Source: CAZNXJ01 sp964577115 (GTDB lineage Bacteria; Planctomycetota; Planctomycetia; Pirellulales; Pirellulaceae). From it: a stretch of DNA of 41,159 bases. The notes beneath the pieces are model-generated. The model was given only the letters and a program-made list of their open reading frames with translations, made no database searches and had not been told where the DNA came from. Positions 19,179 to 28,029 of this stretch are shown in pieces (position 1 is the first letter of the stretch; the number at the start of each line of letters is the position of its first letter). Location: positions 1 through 41,159 of the forward strand of contig CAZNXJ010000038.1 of assembly GCA_964577115.1 (NCBI GenBank), read 5' to 3'. The position numbers and the translations under genes are program-made.

Positions 19179-19378
19179 TCCAGAATCCTGGATAGAAAAA
19201 TGGCAAGAGCCAAACGTTGCGTCCCTATCATACGCTCCCACGACCGCATAATTAAGGCGTGGCGGGGCCCGAGCACCCTCTGGACAAACCGAGATAATTA
19301 GAACTCGGCAGTTTCGACAAGGGTCGTTCGTGCCTCGTCCAAAGGACGTGCCCGCACGGTCGTGGATCGCCGTCCGAT

Positions 19379-20011
19379 TTAAGGGTGAGCCGCTGTATCG
19401 TCGAGGACGACGCGCAGCCGTTTGAGTGCTCGAATATAACGGTTACTGGCTGCCGACTCGCTGATCGCGAGCACCTGCGCGACTTCCGTGTTCGTAAGTT
19501 GTTCGAAGTTGCGCAGCGTAATGATCTCCTGATCCATCGGATCCATCGACCGCAGCGCCTGTTCAAGCCTCTGCTGAATTTCCAGCCGCAGGGCTGCTTG
19601 GCTGGGTGAAGTCTGATTCGCCATCAGCCGCTCGGCAATGAGGGCCGAACTGGAATCGGCAAACGGCCCCGCGCGTAGCGAAACCTCGCGCGTAACGTCA
19701 CGCGCCTGGACCTCGAAGTGCGCTCGGTGGATCTCCATCAGTTTCTGGACCGTCAAGAACCGCAGCCACAAATAGAACGGCATCGGCTGCGGATCGAGCC
19801 GGTATTCCTGAAAACGCGCCGTGGCCGTGACGAATGATTCCTGGACGATATCTGCCGGATCGACGCGACCACTTAGCCGGCGATCCATGCGCAAACTGAC
19901 AACGCGAAGCAGGCGTTCATGGAAGCGCGCAAACAGTTCGCCCAGCGCGCGCGATTCTCCCTCGCCGGCCCGCTCGAGTAGCGCGTTCAGCTCATCACTC
20001 TGTCCACTCAT
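19379..20011 (-). CDS. ECF-type sigma-70 factor
   Basis: A 210-aa sigma factor of the extracytoplasmic-function group. Region 2 (about 10-100) has LFARFHERLLRVVSLRMDRRL, DPADIVQESFVTATARFQEY and FYLWLRFLTVQKLMEIHRAH. Region 4 (about 145-205) has LRSMDPMDQEIITLRNFEQLTNTEVAQVLAISESAASNRYIRALKRL, a clear helix-turn-helix. There is no region 3 and no attached anti-sigma domain. The ATG ending at 20011 is chosen because homology begins at SGQSDELNALL; the frame further upstream overlaps the kinase gene. It is 76 nt downstream of the kinase on the same strand, so the kinase is the likely regulator, as in planctomycete sigma/Ser-Thr-kinase pairs. Confidence 0.9.
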   Translation of the reverse strand: MSGQSDELNALLERAGEGESRALGELFARFHERLLRVVSLRMDRRLSGRVDPADIVQESFVTATARFQEYRLDPQPMPFYLWLRFLTVQKLMEIHRAHFEVQARDVTREVSLRAGPFADSSSALIAERLMANQTSPSQAALRLEIQQRLEQALRSMDPMDQEIITLRNFEQLTNTEVAQVLAISESAASNRYIRALKRLRVVLDDTAAHP

Positions 20012-20087
20012 CGGCACGACACCCCGTCGTTCGGCATCAACTCGGCGAGCGCACCTCGCGCGCCGGGTCAGCGGTCCAATCAAACGC

Positions 20088-23000
20088 CTAGAAAAGAATC
20101 TCCGAGCCGTCGCCTTCGGCAGCGCGTGTGGGAGGGCCCATTTGATGGTGACTGGCCCAACGATGCTGCGCGTGCGAGAAGTGTTCGCGAAACGCACTGC
20201 CACCTTGGGCATCGACTCGGAAGTATTCGAGGTTTTCGTGCAACGTGCCGTAGCGCATGCCCGCGGCCATCGCGTAATAGTCCTGCGGGCCGTAACGCGA
20301 ACCGTTTTCGCGCGGCGCATACTTGTCGAAAAACCGGCACGCCAAATCAACAGCCCGGCCGTGGTCCTTCGCGCTCGGGTCGTTCAGCACGTCGACGGCG
20401 CGGAACCATCCGTTCAGCACAGTCTTTACTTCATCGCGATGCGATTCCAGGTAGTCCTCCCGCACCGTCATGATGTCGGCAATCGCGCCCGGCACGTCCG
20501 CGCCGCTGGCCAGCCGGTGTGCTCCCGGTACCGCTTGCAGCGCATTAAACAGATGGGGGTCGTAGGTAACGGCGGCGGCGATGTCCGGATCGGCGATGAA
20601 CCGGTCCGCCGCCCCTCGGGCACTGTCGGCCAGCAGCTCTAGATCGTTCGGGTTCACGTTGTAACGCTCGCAGAGCGCCAGCAGCAGGAAATGCGAAGCC
20701 TCCTGATGTTGGTACGTAACCCTCTTACCTCGCAGGTCGGTGAACTGCTGGATCGCTTCCCGCGCGACAATGGCGTCGGCTTCGAGCGAAGTGTCGAGCT
20801 TGAGGACAACTTTGGTGTCAATGCCGCTGGAGCGCGCGAGCACGTGCGTATCGACCATCCACATCGCAACGTCGATGTCGCGACGATCCAGTAAGCGCCG
20901 CGAATCTTCGAGCCCGCCGACGGGTACGAGCTCGATGCGGACGGGTGAACACCATTGCATTTCGCGCGCAACGATGAGCGGGCAGTACCCAACCCATGGC
21001 TTGATACCGATCCGCATTAACCAAGGGTCGCCCGGCGTGGGGGATATCATGGTCGAGCGGCCACGCGGTAGCCAATACGCGGCGCCCAATAGTGCCGCCA
21101 GCCCGATGCCGCTCGAGCAATACATCAGCAGCAGCCGGCGGCCGATGGTCCGCCAGGAACGTGTTACCAATCCGACAGGCCGCGCCTGAACGGGTTTCCC
21201 GTCCAGGTAGCGCTGCAAGTCGGCCGCCAGCGCATCCGAAGTCGCGTAACGCCGGTCCGGGTTCTTTTCGAGACACTTGTGGACAATCGCTTCAAGATCC
21301 GACGTGACGGCCCGGTTAAGCGGCCGGAGCGGCGCCGGTTCTTCCATCTCGATGCAGTGCATCAGCTCCTTGCGATTCAGATTACGCCCCGCGCCAAACA
21401 GCGGCCGAAACGTTAGCAATTCCCACAGCGTCGCTCCAACGCTGTAGATGTCGCTGCGATGATCCAGCGTGCCGACGGACAACACCTGCTCGGGACTGGC
21501 ATACAGCAGAGTGCCGACGACTTCGTGGGTTTGTGTGAGCCGGTGATCCGCATCGTTGATGAGGCGAGCAATCCCGGGATCGATGAGCACGGCTCGGCTG
21601 CCATCGCGCGCCAGCATAATATTGCTCGGCTTCACGTCGCGATGCACGATGCCGGCTCGATGCAGTGCGCCAAGCGCCTCGGCAATCTGAATCATGGTTC
21701 GTACGATCTGTTGAACGTACGCCGGCGACTCGTACAGCTTGACGTCCGAGCTCGCCAACTGCGAGCCATCCGTATCGTCGCGCCGCAGCGAGACGACGGT
21801 CGGAGCATCATGGATGGCGCGCTCGCGCGCCCGGACCGCGTCGCTCGCCACCGTCAGAGCGCTGCGCCACGTCTGCTCGTCAAACTGTTCGCTGTCCGAA
21901 TGCGTCAGGTGTTGGCATACGGCCGTCAGATCCGCTCCATCAATGAACTCCATCGCATAGTAGCTGTGTCCCTCGGCCGCGCCGGACGAATAGATCTCGA
22001 CGAGGTGCGGATGTTTGACGCTTGCGAGCGCCTGCATCTCGCGGCGAAACCGCCGCTCCCATTTCTCATTTCCCGCGCGCATGCACTTTAGGGCGACCTC
22101 GCGGCCAAGCTCCGCCTGCCGCGCGCGATAAACCACGGCCATCCCGCCCGAACCGATGATGCTGAGCAAATCGAACTCGCCCAGCCGGACGCCCGCGCGA
22201 TCACCATCGCGTGCGCCGCTCACGGCCGGCGACAATCCTGCGGCCAGCGTCGCTTCACCGGTTGCTACTCGCGCCAGTATATGGCCGGCACCGCGCGCGG
22301 CCGGCGAGGTTCGCCGCTCGGCGAGCAGCCGCCGCACTTCGGCGGCATTCGGACGCCGCTGGGGGTCCTTGTCGAGCATGTGAAGAATGAGCTCATCGAG
22401 CCACCCTGGCACCAACGCGCTATGCTGCGACGGTGCCGGCGGTTGGTGCTCGACGATCAATTGCATCGTCCGATAAACCGACTCGCTCCGGAACGGATGC
22501 AGGCGCGTCGTCAGTTCGTATAGCAAGGTTCCTAGCGAAAAGACGTCGGTGGCCGTCGTCACGGCGTGCCCGAGCGCCTGCTCGGGTGACATATACGCCG
22601 CCGTGCCGGGCAGCATACCGGTCCCCGTAACCGTCAGCACGTCTTCATCAGGGGCGCCACGCTGCAAGCGCGCGAGGCCAAAATCCAGCACCTTGAGGCG
22701 CCCGTCCTCCTGCATCCACACATTGTGGGGCTTGATATCGCGATGCACGATGCCTTGCGCGTGAGCCGCCGCGAGCCCGGCGGCAATCTGCTCGCCGATC
22801 GCCGCCACACGCTCCGCATCGAACGGCGTGCTTACCAAGCAGTCGGCCAGATTGCGTCCGCGCAGAAACTCCGTGACAACGAACGGAATGCCGGTCGATT
22901 GGCCGGTCTCGTGGCGGCCTATGTCATACACAATCAGGACATTCGGATGAGACAGTGCGGCGAGCGACTTCGCTTCACGCTCGAATCGTAGTAACGCCTC

Positions 23001-23408
23001 GGGCTCGATCATGCGGTGGGCGAGCAGCGTCTTGATCGCCACCTCGCGGTCCAAGGCACGATCGCGCGCTCGATAAACTTCGCCCATGCCACCTCGTCCC
23101 ACGAGTTCGATGATTTCATAACGCTCGACAAGCACCGCTCCTGGTTGAAATCGTGTCGCCGTCTCAGGCAACGTCGCCGCGCTCGCCGCTGCACCTGGCG
23201 GCGGTTCTGATTCGAGCATTTCCAGAAGAGGAAAAAGCTGGCGGATTTGCTCGGCGAACGCCGGGTGCTGCACGGCGTAACTCTCCACCGAGGGACGCTC
23301 GCCCTCCCGCAGTCGGCGAAGAAACCTTTCGGCGAGCTGATCGAGCTGACCTGCATCGTCTTCAGAGCGAGCCTGGCCGCCTGGCTCCGCCGCACACGAA
23401 TCCGACAT
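20088..23408 (-). CDS. Two-kinase transmembrane receptor with solute-binding sensor domain
   Basis: An 1106-aa protein, started at the ATG ending at 23408 with GGAG 8 nt upstream. Residues 20-65 resemble the short helical leader of planctomycete kinases. Kinase 1 (about 97-365): GRGGMGEVY, Lys126 in VAIK, HRDIKPHNV (Asp224), DFG 242-244, SPEQ. Kinase 2 (about 411-735): GSGGMAVVY, Lys441 in VALK, HRDVKPSNIM (Asp591), SPEQ, but DPG (610-612) in place of DFG, and a long insert at 500-560. One membrane span (about 758-780) follows. Residues 795-1090 resemble an NMT1/THI5 or nitrate/sulfonate ABC solute-binding protein (IGIKPWVGYCPLIVARE, DIDVAMWMVD, AIVAREAIQQFTDLRGKRV). The expected topology is cytosolic kinases and an outside ligand sensor, signalling to the adjacent ECF sigma factor. 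Confidence 0.9.
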   Translation of the reverse strand: MSDSCAAEPGGQARSEDDAGQLDQLAERFLRRLREGERPSVESYAVQHPAFAEQIRQLFPLLEMLESEPPPGAAASAATLPETATRFQPGAVLVERYEIIELVGRGGMGEVYRARDRALDREVAIKTLLAHRMIEPEALLRFEREAKSLAALSHPNVLIVYDIGRHETGQSTGIPFVVTEFLRGRNLADCLVSTPFDAERVAAIGEQIAAGLAAAHAQGIVHRDIKPHNVWMQEDGRLKVLDFGLARLQRGAPDEDVLTVTGTGMLPGTAAYMSPEQALGHAVTTATDVFSLGTLLYELTTRLHPFRSESVYRTMQLIVEHQPPAPSQHSALVPGWLDELILHMLDKDPQRRPNAAEVRRLLAERRTSPAARGAGHILARVATGEATLAAGLSPAVSGARDGDRAGVRLGEFDLLSIIGSGGMAVVYRARQAELGREVALKCMRAGNEKWERRFRREMQALASVKHPHLVEIYSSGAAEGHSYYAMEFIDGADLTAVCQHLTHSDSEQFDEQTWRSALTVASDAVRARERAIHDAPTVVSLRRDDTDGSQLASSDVKLYESPAYVQQIVRTMIQIAEALGALHRAGIVHRDVKPSNIMLARDGSRAVLIDPGIARLINDADHRLTQTHEVVGTLLYASPEQVLSVGTLDHRSDIYSVGATLWELLTFRPLFGAGRNLNRKELMHCIEMEEPAPLRPLNRAVTSDLEAIVHKCLEKNPDRRYATSDALAADLQRYLDGKPVQARPVGLVTRSWRTIGRRLLLMYCSSGIGLAALLGAAYWLPRGRSTMISPTPGDPWLMRIGIKPWVGYCPLIVAREMQWCSPVRIELVPVGGLEDSRRLLDRRDIDVAMWMVDTHVLARSSGIDTKVVLKLDTSLEADAIVAREAIQQFTDLRGKRVTYQHQEASHFLLLALCERYNVNPNDLELLADSARGAADRFIADPDIAAAVTYDPHLFNALQAVPGAHRLASGADVPGAIADIMTVREDYLESHRDEVKTVLNGWFRAVDVLNDPSAKDHGRAVDLACRFFDKYAPRENGSRYGPQDYYAMAAGMRYGTLHENLEYFRVDAQGGSAFREHFSHAQHRWASHHQMGPPTRAAEGDGSEILF

Positions 23409-23674
23409 GCATCGCACTCCGACGAAATTCCACGGGGCACCGGAAGCGTTCAATGTAGTCCCTCGCCCGGTCGCCTGGAAAGGTTTCTGCAAGGCCTTTC
23501 GGACGTCACGTAGTAATCGAGTCCTACTTTGAGACGCCCGAAACTGCTGCTCGTCAACTCCGCGGCGTCGAACGCCGTCTCCAACGTCTTCACGGACACA
23601 GTTTTGAAATTTTTTCGATGACATGTGTGGCGCCGTTCGAAAGGCGCGCAGTTAACGGCGGAGGAGACAATGAC

Positions 23675-25864
23675 ATGGCCACACAGATTGATGCCGATCG
23701 CCTGCTTCGTTTACGAGCCCCCATTTCCGATAGCGCGCTGTATCTGGTTGAAATGCATGGCCACGAGGCCATGTCGGAATTGTTTTCGTATGAACTGACG
23801 TTTACTTCCGAAAACTTGTCACTTCAGCCGGACGAGATCGTCGGCAAACCGATCAGTTTTTCACTCCGCCGGGCCGACGGTTCCGATCGCCCGTTCCATG
23901 GGTGGGTGAGCCGGATAACCGGAGGTGATGAGGCGGAAGATTACCGTATCTACCGCTTGGAAGTTGTTCCTTGGCTATGGCTGCTTACGCAGTCGTCCGA
24001 CTGCCGCATTTTCCAGCGGAAACCCATCGACAAGATCCTCGAAGAAGTGTTTGGTTCGCTCGGATTTCAGGACTTCGAATTTCAGTTGCAGCTCGAGCAC
24101 CCCGAACACGAATACTGCGTCCAGTATCGCGAAACGGATTTTGACTTCGCCACTCGGCTCATGGCCCAAGAGGGCATCTTTTATTACTTCCGCCACGACG
24201 CAGATCGGCATGTCATGGTGATCGCGGACCATGCGGGCGCCTACTTCGATTTGAGCGCCCCGGACGTCGACTACCCGCTCGACCGCGGCACGCAGGACAT
24301 CAACGATCAAATCAAATCCTGGGAGCACGGCTATCACTGCCACAGCGGTCGCTGGTCGCACACGGACTACGATTTTGAGAACCCCAGCACCAGCCTCATG
24401 AACTCGACGCGCAGCGTCGTCAAGCTTCCCGGCATTGAGAACCTCGAGCGGTACGACTATCCCGGCTACTACGTCAATAAGAACTTCGGGCAGTCACTGG
24501 CCGACTTGCGTATCGCCGCTCACGAAGCGGGCCATGACCTGGTGCACGGCACGAGCACGTGCCGCGCCTTCGCCGTTGGCGGGAGGTTCAAAGTCCGCAT
24601 GCATCGCTGCCGTAATGAGGAAGGCCGCCAGTATGTAATCACGGCTATCGAACACCATGCGCGGTCTGCGAACCCCTATGAGTCGGGCGACAGCTTCAAC
24701 TTCGATTACCACAATCGCTTTCGCTGCATCCCTCAGACGGTCCCATGCCGCCCCGATCGCAAGGTCGTTCAGCCGATCGTCCACGGCGTGCAGACGGCCA
24801 TTGTTGTCGGCCCCCCTGGCGAGGAGATCTACACGGACAAATATGGCCGAGTCAAAGTGCAGTTCCACTGGGATCGCCAGGGGAAAAAGAACGATGACAG
24901 CTCGTGCTGGGTCCGCGTCTCGCAATCGCACGCAGGCAAGGGTTTCGGTGCGATCGATACGCCGAGGGTCGGCGAAGAAGTCATTGTCAGTTTTCTGGAA
25001 GGCGATCCGAACCGCCCGATCATTACGGGACGAGTTTACCACGCCCAAAACATGCCGCCGTACCCACTTCCCAGTAAGAAAGTTGTCAGCGGCATCAAGT
25101 CCAAGACGTATAAGGGCGACGGTTACAACGAGCTGATCATGGACGACACGGCCGGCGACGAACTAATTCGCATTCATGCTCAGCACGACATGGATACGAC
25201 CGTGCGGAACGACGTCCGCGAATCGATCGGCCGTGACGAGACGGTCACGATCAACCGTGACCGTACCGAAACCATACGCCGCCGGCACTGCCAGAAGATT
25301 CTCGCGGAGAAAGATGTCTGGATTGGCGGAGGCTACAACACGCAAGTGTTTGCCGAGATGAACGAGTTCGTCGTCATTTCGCGCAGCGAAGAGACACTCG
25401 GCTTCAAAACCGAATACGTGGGCGCTCATAGCTACGAGGAAATCCGCCGCACCAAGAAAGTGCAAATCGGGAAGAACTACACGATCGAAGTCGGCGGAAA
25501 TTCGTCGGAAACCGTGACCGGCGAAAAGATCGCGACGATCAAGAAGAGCTTGACGGAGTTCGTGGACGACGACCACTGCGAAGTGGTCAAGCACAAATAC
25601 CACGTACATGCCGAGACAATCGAGCTAACCGCGACCAAGAAGATCCTGCTCAAGGTCGGCAACACCGTGCTGACGCTCGATCCCTCGCTGCTGACTGGAG
25701 ATAGTTCGAAAACCGAATGGCTCGGGGGATTCATCAAGCTCGATTCCCGCGGCGACATTGACATTGGGGCCACGGACAAGCTCGACATGAATTCGCTGGA
25801 ATTCAAGCTTCAAGCCGGCTCGGACGGCGAGATCCGCGGCAGCGTCGTGAAGATCAACTGTTAG
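23675..25864 (+). CDS. vgrG: Type VI secretion spike protein VgrG
   Basis: A 729-aa spike protein. The ATG at 23675 is chosen since GGAGGAG lies 7-8 nt upstream and homology begins at once. The gp27-like part runs to about 370, with FSYELTFTSENL, VQYRETDFDFATRLMAQEGIFYYFRH and YDYPGYYVN. The gp5-like OB domain (about 380-490) has the hallmark DKYGRVKVQFHWDRQGKKNDDSSCWVRVSQ and GEEVIVSFLEGDPNRPIITGRVYH. After it comes a long beta-helix needle with repeats such as ESIGRDETVTINRDRTETI. No separate toxin domain is attached at the C-terminus. It forms the trimeric tip that carries PAAR proteins and is the first gene of a four-gene plus-strand operon, divergent from the kinase gene. Confidence 0.93.
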   Translation: MATQIDADRLLRLRAPISDSALYLVEMHGHEAMSELFSYELTFTSENLSLQPDEIVGKPISFSLRRADGSDRPFHGWVSRITGGDEAEDYRIYRLEVVPWLWLLTQSSDCRIFQRKPIDKILEEVFGSLGFQDFEFQLQLEHPEHEYCVQYRETDFDFATRLMAQEGIFYYFRHDADRHVMVIADHAGAYFDLSAPDVDYPLDRGTQDINDQIKSWEHGYHCHSGRWSHTDYDFENPSTSLMNSTRSVVKLPGIENLERYDYPGYYVNKNFGQSLADLRIAAHEAGHDLVHGTSTCRAFAVGGRFKVRMHRCRNEEGRQYVITAIEHHARSANPYESGDSFNFDYHNRFRCIPQTVPCRPDRKVVQPIVHGVQTAIVVGPPGEEIYTDKYGRVKVQFHWDRQGKKNDDSSCWVRVSQSHAGKGFGAIDTPRVGEEVIVSFLEGDPNRPIITGRVYHAQNMPPYPLPSKKVVSGIKSKTYKGDGYNELIMDDTAGDELIRIHAQHDMDTTVRNDVRESIGRDETVTINRDRTETIRRRHCQKILAEKDVWIGGGYNTQVFAEMNEFVVISRSEETLGFKTEYVGAHSYEEIRRTKKVQIGKNYTIEVGGNSSETVTGEKIATIKKSLTEFVDDDHCEVVKHKYHVHAETIELTATKKILLKVGNTVLTLDPSLLTGDSSKTEWLGGFIKLDSRGDIDIGATDKLDMNSLEFKLQAGSDGEIRGSVVKINC

Positions 25865-25956
25865 GCCGCCGTATCGGCAAGCCTGCGCGCCGCGACATGT
25901 TTGAACAACCGTTGTACGCGGTTCTCAGTCAACATTGGAACACAGAGGTTGTACGT

Positions 25957-26937
25957 ATGCTGGCCATCATCGACATCGAGGGAGCTGGAAGTACCGGCCG
26001 GAAGGTCTGGATCGCTACGGGTGAGAAAGTGCGAATCGGCCGCACGGAAGAAGCTGACGTGGCGCTACCCATGGACCGCGCTCTGGCTTCCGTCCATTTT
26101 TCTGTGAGCTGCACGGCCGCCGAATGTCAGTTCGCCGGCACCGCCGATCACGAACTGTGGCTCAACGGCGAGCTCGCCTCGCAGGGCGTCCTGCGCACCG
26201 GCGACGTGCTCACCGCCGGCGGAACGCGTTTCACCGTGACGCTCGAGGGTGTCCCCTCTCCACCCGAAGCAAAAGACAACGATGCTGCGAGCGATGCGTC
26301 GAGCGACGACGCTTCGAACGAGTCTCCGTCACTTCTGGCCGTGCGCCGCTCCTCCCCGCTCGCGGGCGACGGCCGAGCCGTTTCGGAACGAGCGGAGTCG
26401 GGAGTTTACCTGACGCACATTCCGGACGAAGAGGCTGCGCAGCGCGTCTTGCGCCGCCTGCTGGACGCCTCCGGTGCGCTGCACGCGATCGTTTCGAACA
26501 AACCGCGAGATTCCTCACCAGAACTAACCCGCGCGCCACTGTTTGATTGGCTTTCGCCGCGTCACGTCCACGCCTCACCCGATGTGCTACTCGACCTGAC
26601 GCTCGATAATCCTTCACTCACGATCGGCCTCGCTGCTCACCCGTCGACCGTGATGGTGGCAAGCGCGGCGAAAGGCGGTGAGTTGCTCGAGCACTTGCGG
26701 CTCGTGGCGCGCGGACAAACGTCGCGCGAGGACCTCCCCTGCCCCGAGCACATGCTTCTCGACTTCGCTCCCGAATCGATTGCCGAAATACTGCCGATCA
26801 TTGCGGCAGACTTCGCGACGTTCATTTTTTCGAAAGTCACCGCATTCTCGTGGCGCACGGCCGATGGCCAGTGGCACATGGCGAGCCCCATGAAACTGAC
26901 CATGCCCGGTGAAGACGAGTGGCGCGTGGCGAGCTGA
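25957..26937 (+). CDS. FHA-domain protein of the type VI operon
   Basis: A 326-aa protein from the ATG at 25957 (AGAGG 8 nt upstream; an in-frame ATG at 25897 is less likely). Residues 1-95 are an FHA domain: VRIGRTEEADVALPM with the conserved Gly-Arg, then ASVHFSV with the Ser-x-His pair that binds phosphothreonine. A Ser/Asp-rich linker (about 98-145) leads to a C-terminal domain of about 170 residues (VYLTHIPDEEAAQRVLRRLLDA ... EHMLLDFAPESIAEILPIIAADFATFIFSKVTAFSW) that I do not recognise. Lying between vgrG and the PAAR gene, it could be a phosphorylation-dependent assembly regulator or an adaptor that loads the next gene's product. The PAAR gene begins 18 nt downstream. Confidence 0.75.
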   Translation: MLAIIDIEGAGSTGRKVWIATGEKVRIGRTEEADVALPMDRALASVHFSVSCTAAECQFAGTADHELWLNGELASQGVLRTGDVLTAGGTRFTVTLEGVPSPPEAKDNDAASDASSDDASNESPSLLAVRRSSPLAGDGRAVSERAESGVYLTHIPDEEAAQRVLRRLLDASGALHAIVSNKPRDSSPELTRAPLFDWLSPRHVHASPDVLLDLTLDNPSLTIGLAAHPSTVMVASAAKGGELLEHLRLVARGQTSREDLPCPEHMLLDFAPESIAEILPIIAADFATFIFSKVTAFSWRTADGQWHMASPMKLTMPGEDEWRVAS

Positions 26938-26955
26938 AGGGAAAACAGGTGAATC

Positions 26956-27927
26956 ATGTTTGATGCAGCCCGACCTACTGACCGCACCGCGCACGGAGCG
27001 CCAATTAGTGGGCCCGGATTTCGCCGCGTTCGCATTGGGAACCTTAATGCCTGGCGTGTGAGCGATCGCAGCCTTTGCACAATGTGCAACCCCACCGGAA
27101 GTCCGCACGGACCGAGCATGGTGCTCAAGGGCAGCTTCACCGTACTCATGGGCTCCCTTCCTGCGGCACGCGTTTCTGATCTGCTCATCGAACCCGCTGC
27201 TCTGCCGCCCAACAATCCGATCGTTTCGGGCGATAGCAGCGTCAAGATCGGGGACATCCCATTCGGCATCATGTCGCCGGACATCCTGAAAGCGTTCTGC
27301 AAAGCCTGGAAGAAGCTGCTCGAAGATTGGGATGGTTTGACACCGGACGAGCGAAAGACGCGCACGAAAAAGTTGGTAGATGATGCGCTCGAGCGGAGCG
27401 GCAATCCCAAGCTGGAGAACATCACGGACAACGCGCCCGCTTCCGCCAACGCCTCGTTCAAGCCGTGGGAGAACTCGATCAACGTGCCTCAAGGCTTCTT
27501 CAACGGCCCCAAACCGGAAGGCCGGATGGGCGCGACGCTGCTGCACGAAGCTCGCCACGCGGAGCAAACGCATAACGCCGCGCGCTACATCGCCCAGTCG
27601 ACACCGAATCCGGCCGACATCGCCAGCCGCATGAACGGGCATGTGCATCCGAATGTCGCAAACGCCGCCGCCGCAAATCCCGTCGGCCGAAATACCCCCG
27701 CCGGACAACTCGGTCGCATGGACTTCAATCAGAACCATGGCGTCGATGATTTCGGACGCGACTGGAACCGGCAAGTTCGTCAAAAACAAATGGATACCTA
27801 TAACAATCAGGGCCCCAACTCGCCGGAGTACGGGCAAGCGCTCCAAGACTATTACGGTTTGCCCAATGAAAGTGATGCTGAAAACGCAGCAGACGCTCTA
27901 CGCCGCATCTGCTCAGCGGCCGTTTGA
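26956..27927 (+). CDS. PAAR protein with putative zinc-metallopeptidase effector domain
   Basis: A 323-aa protein. Residues 1-105 are a PAAR spike tip: ARPTDRTAHGAPISGPGF, VRIGNLNAWRVSD, CTMCNPTGSPHG and KGSFTVLMGSLPAARVSD, with His/Cys residues able to hold the tip zinc. A helical linker (about 106-150) follows. The C-terminal part contains LLHEARHAEQ with an HEXXH motif at 197-201, and near the end YYGLPNESDAENAADAL, whose Glu305 in an E-x-D-A setting is a good candidate third zinc ligand. This suggests a toxin that cleaves peptide bonds, carried on VgrG into rival cells. Toxic activity is inferred. AGGTG stands 5 nt before the ATG. No obvious small immunity gene follows. Confidence 0.8.
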   Translation: MFDAARPTDRTAHGAPISGPGFRRVRIGNLNAWRVSDRSLCTMCNPTGSPHGPSMVLKGSFTVLMGSLPAARVSDLLIEPAALPPNNPIVSGDSSVKIGDIPFGIMSPDILKAFCKAWKKLLEDWDGLTPDERKTRTKKLVDDALERSGNPKLENITDNAPASANASFKPWENSINVPQGFFNGPKPEGRMGATLLHEARHAEQTHNAARYIAQSTPNPADIASRMNGHVHPNVANAAAANPVGRNTPAGQLGRMDFNQNHGVDDFGRDWNRQVRQKQMDTYNNQGPNSPEYGQALQDYYGLPNESDAENAADALRRICSAAV

Positions 27928-28029
27928 CAACCACTGGGCCAAGTCTGCACGGAACGCCATGCCGGTGTTGGCAACGCAAACACGACTCGCCTTTTCTCAT
28001 GGACCTGCCGCTCTTTCACGTGAAGCAAT

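Noticed and set aside
20012..20350. N-terminal extension of the ECF sigma factor to 323 aa
   Set aside because: The extension overlaps the 3' end of the kinase gene in another frame and lacks sigma-factor similarity; the domain begins at MSGQSDEL.
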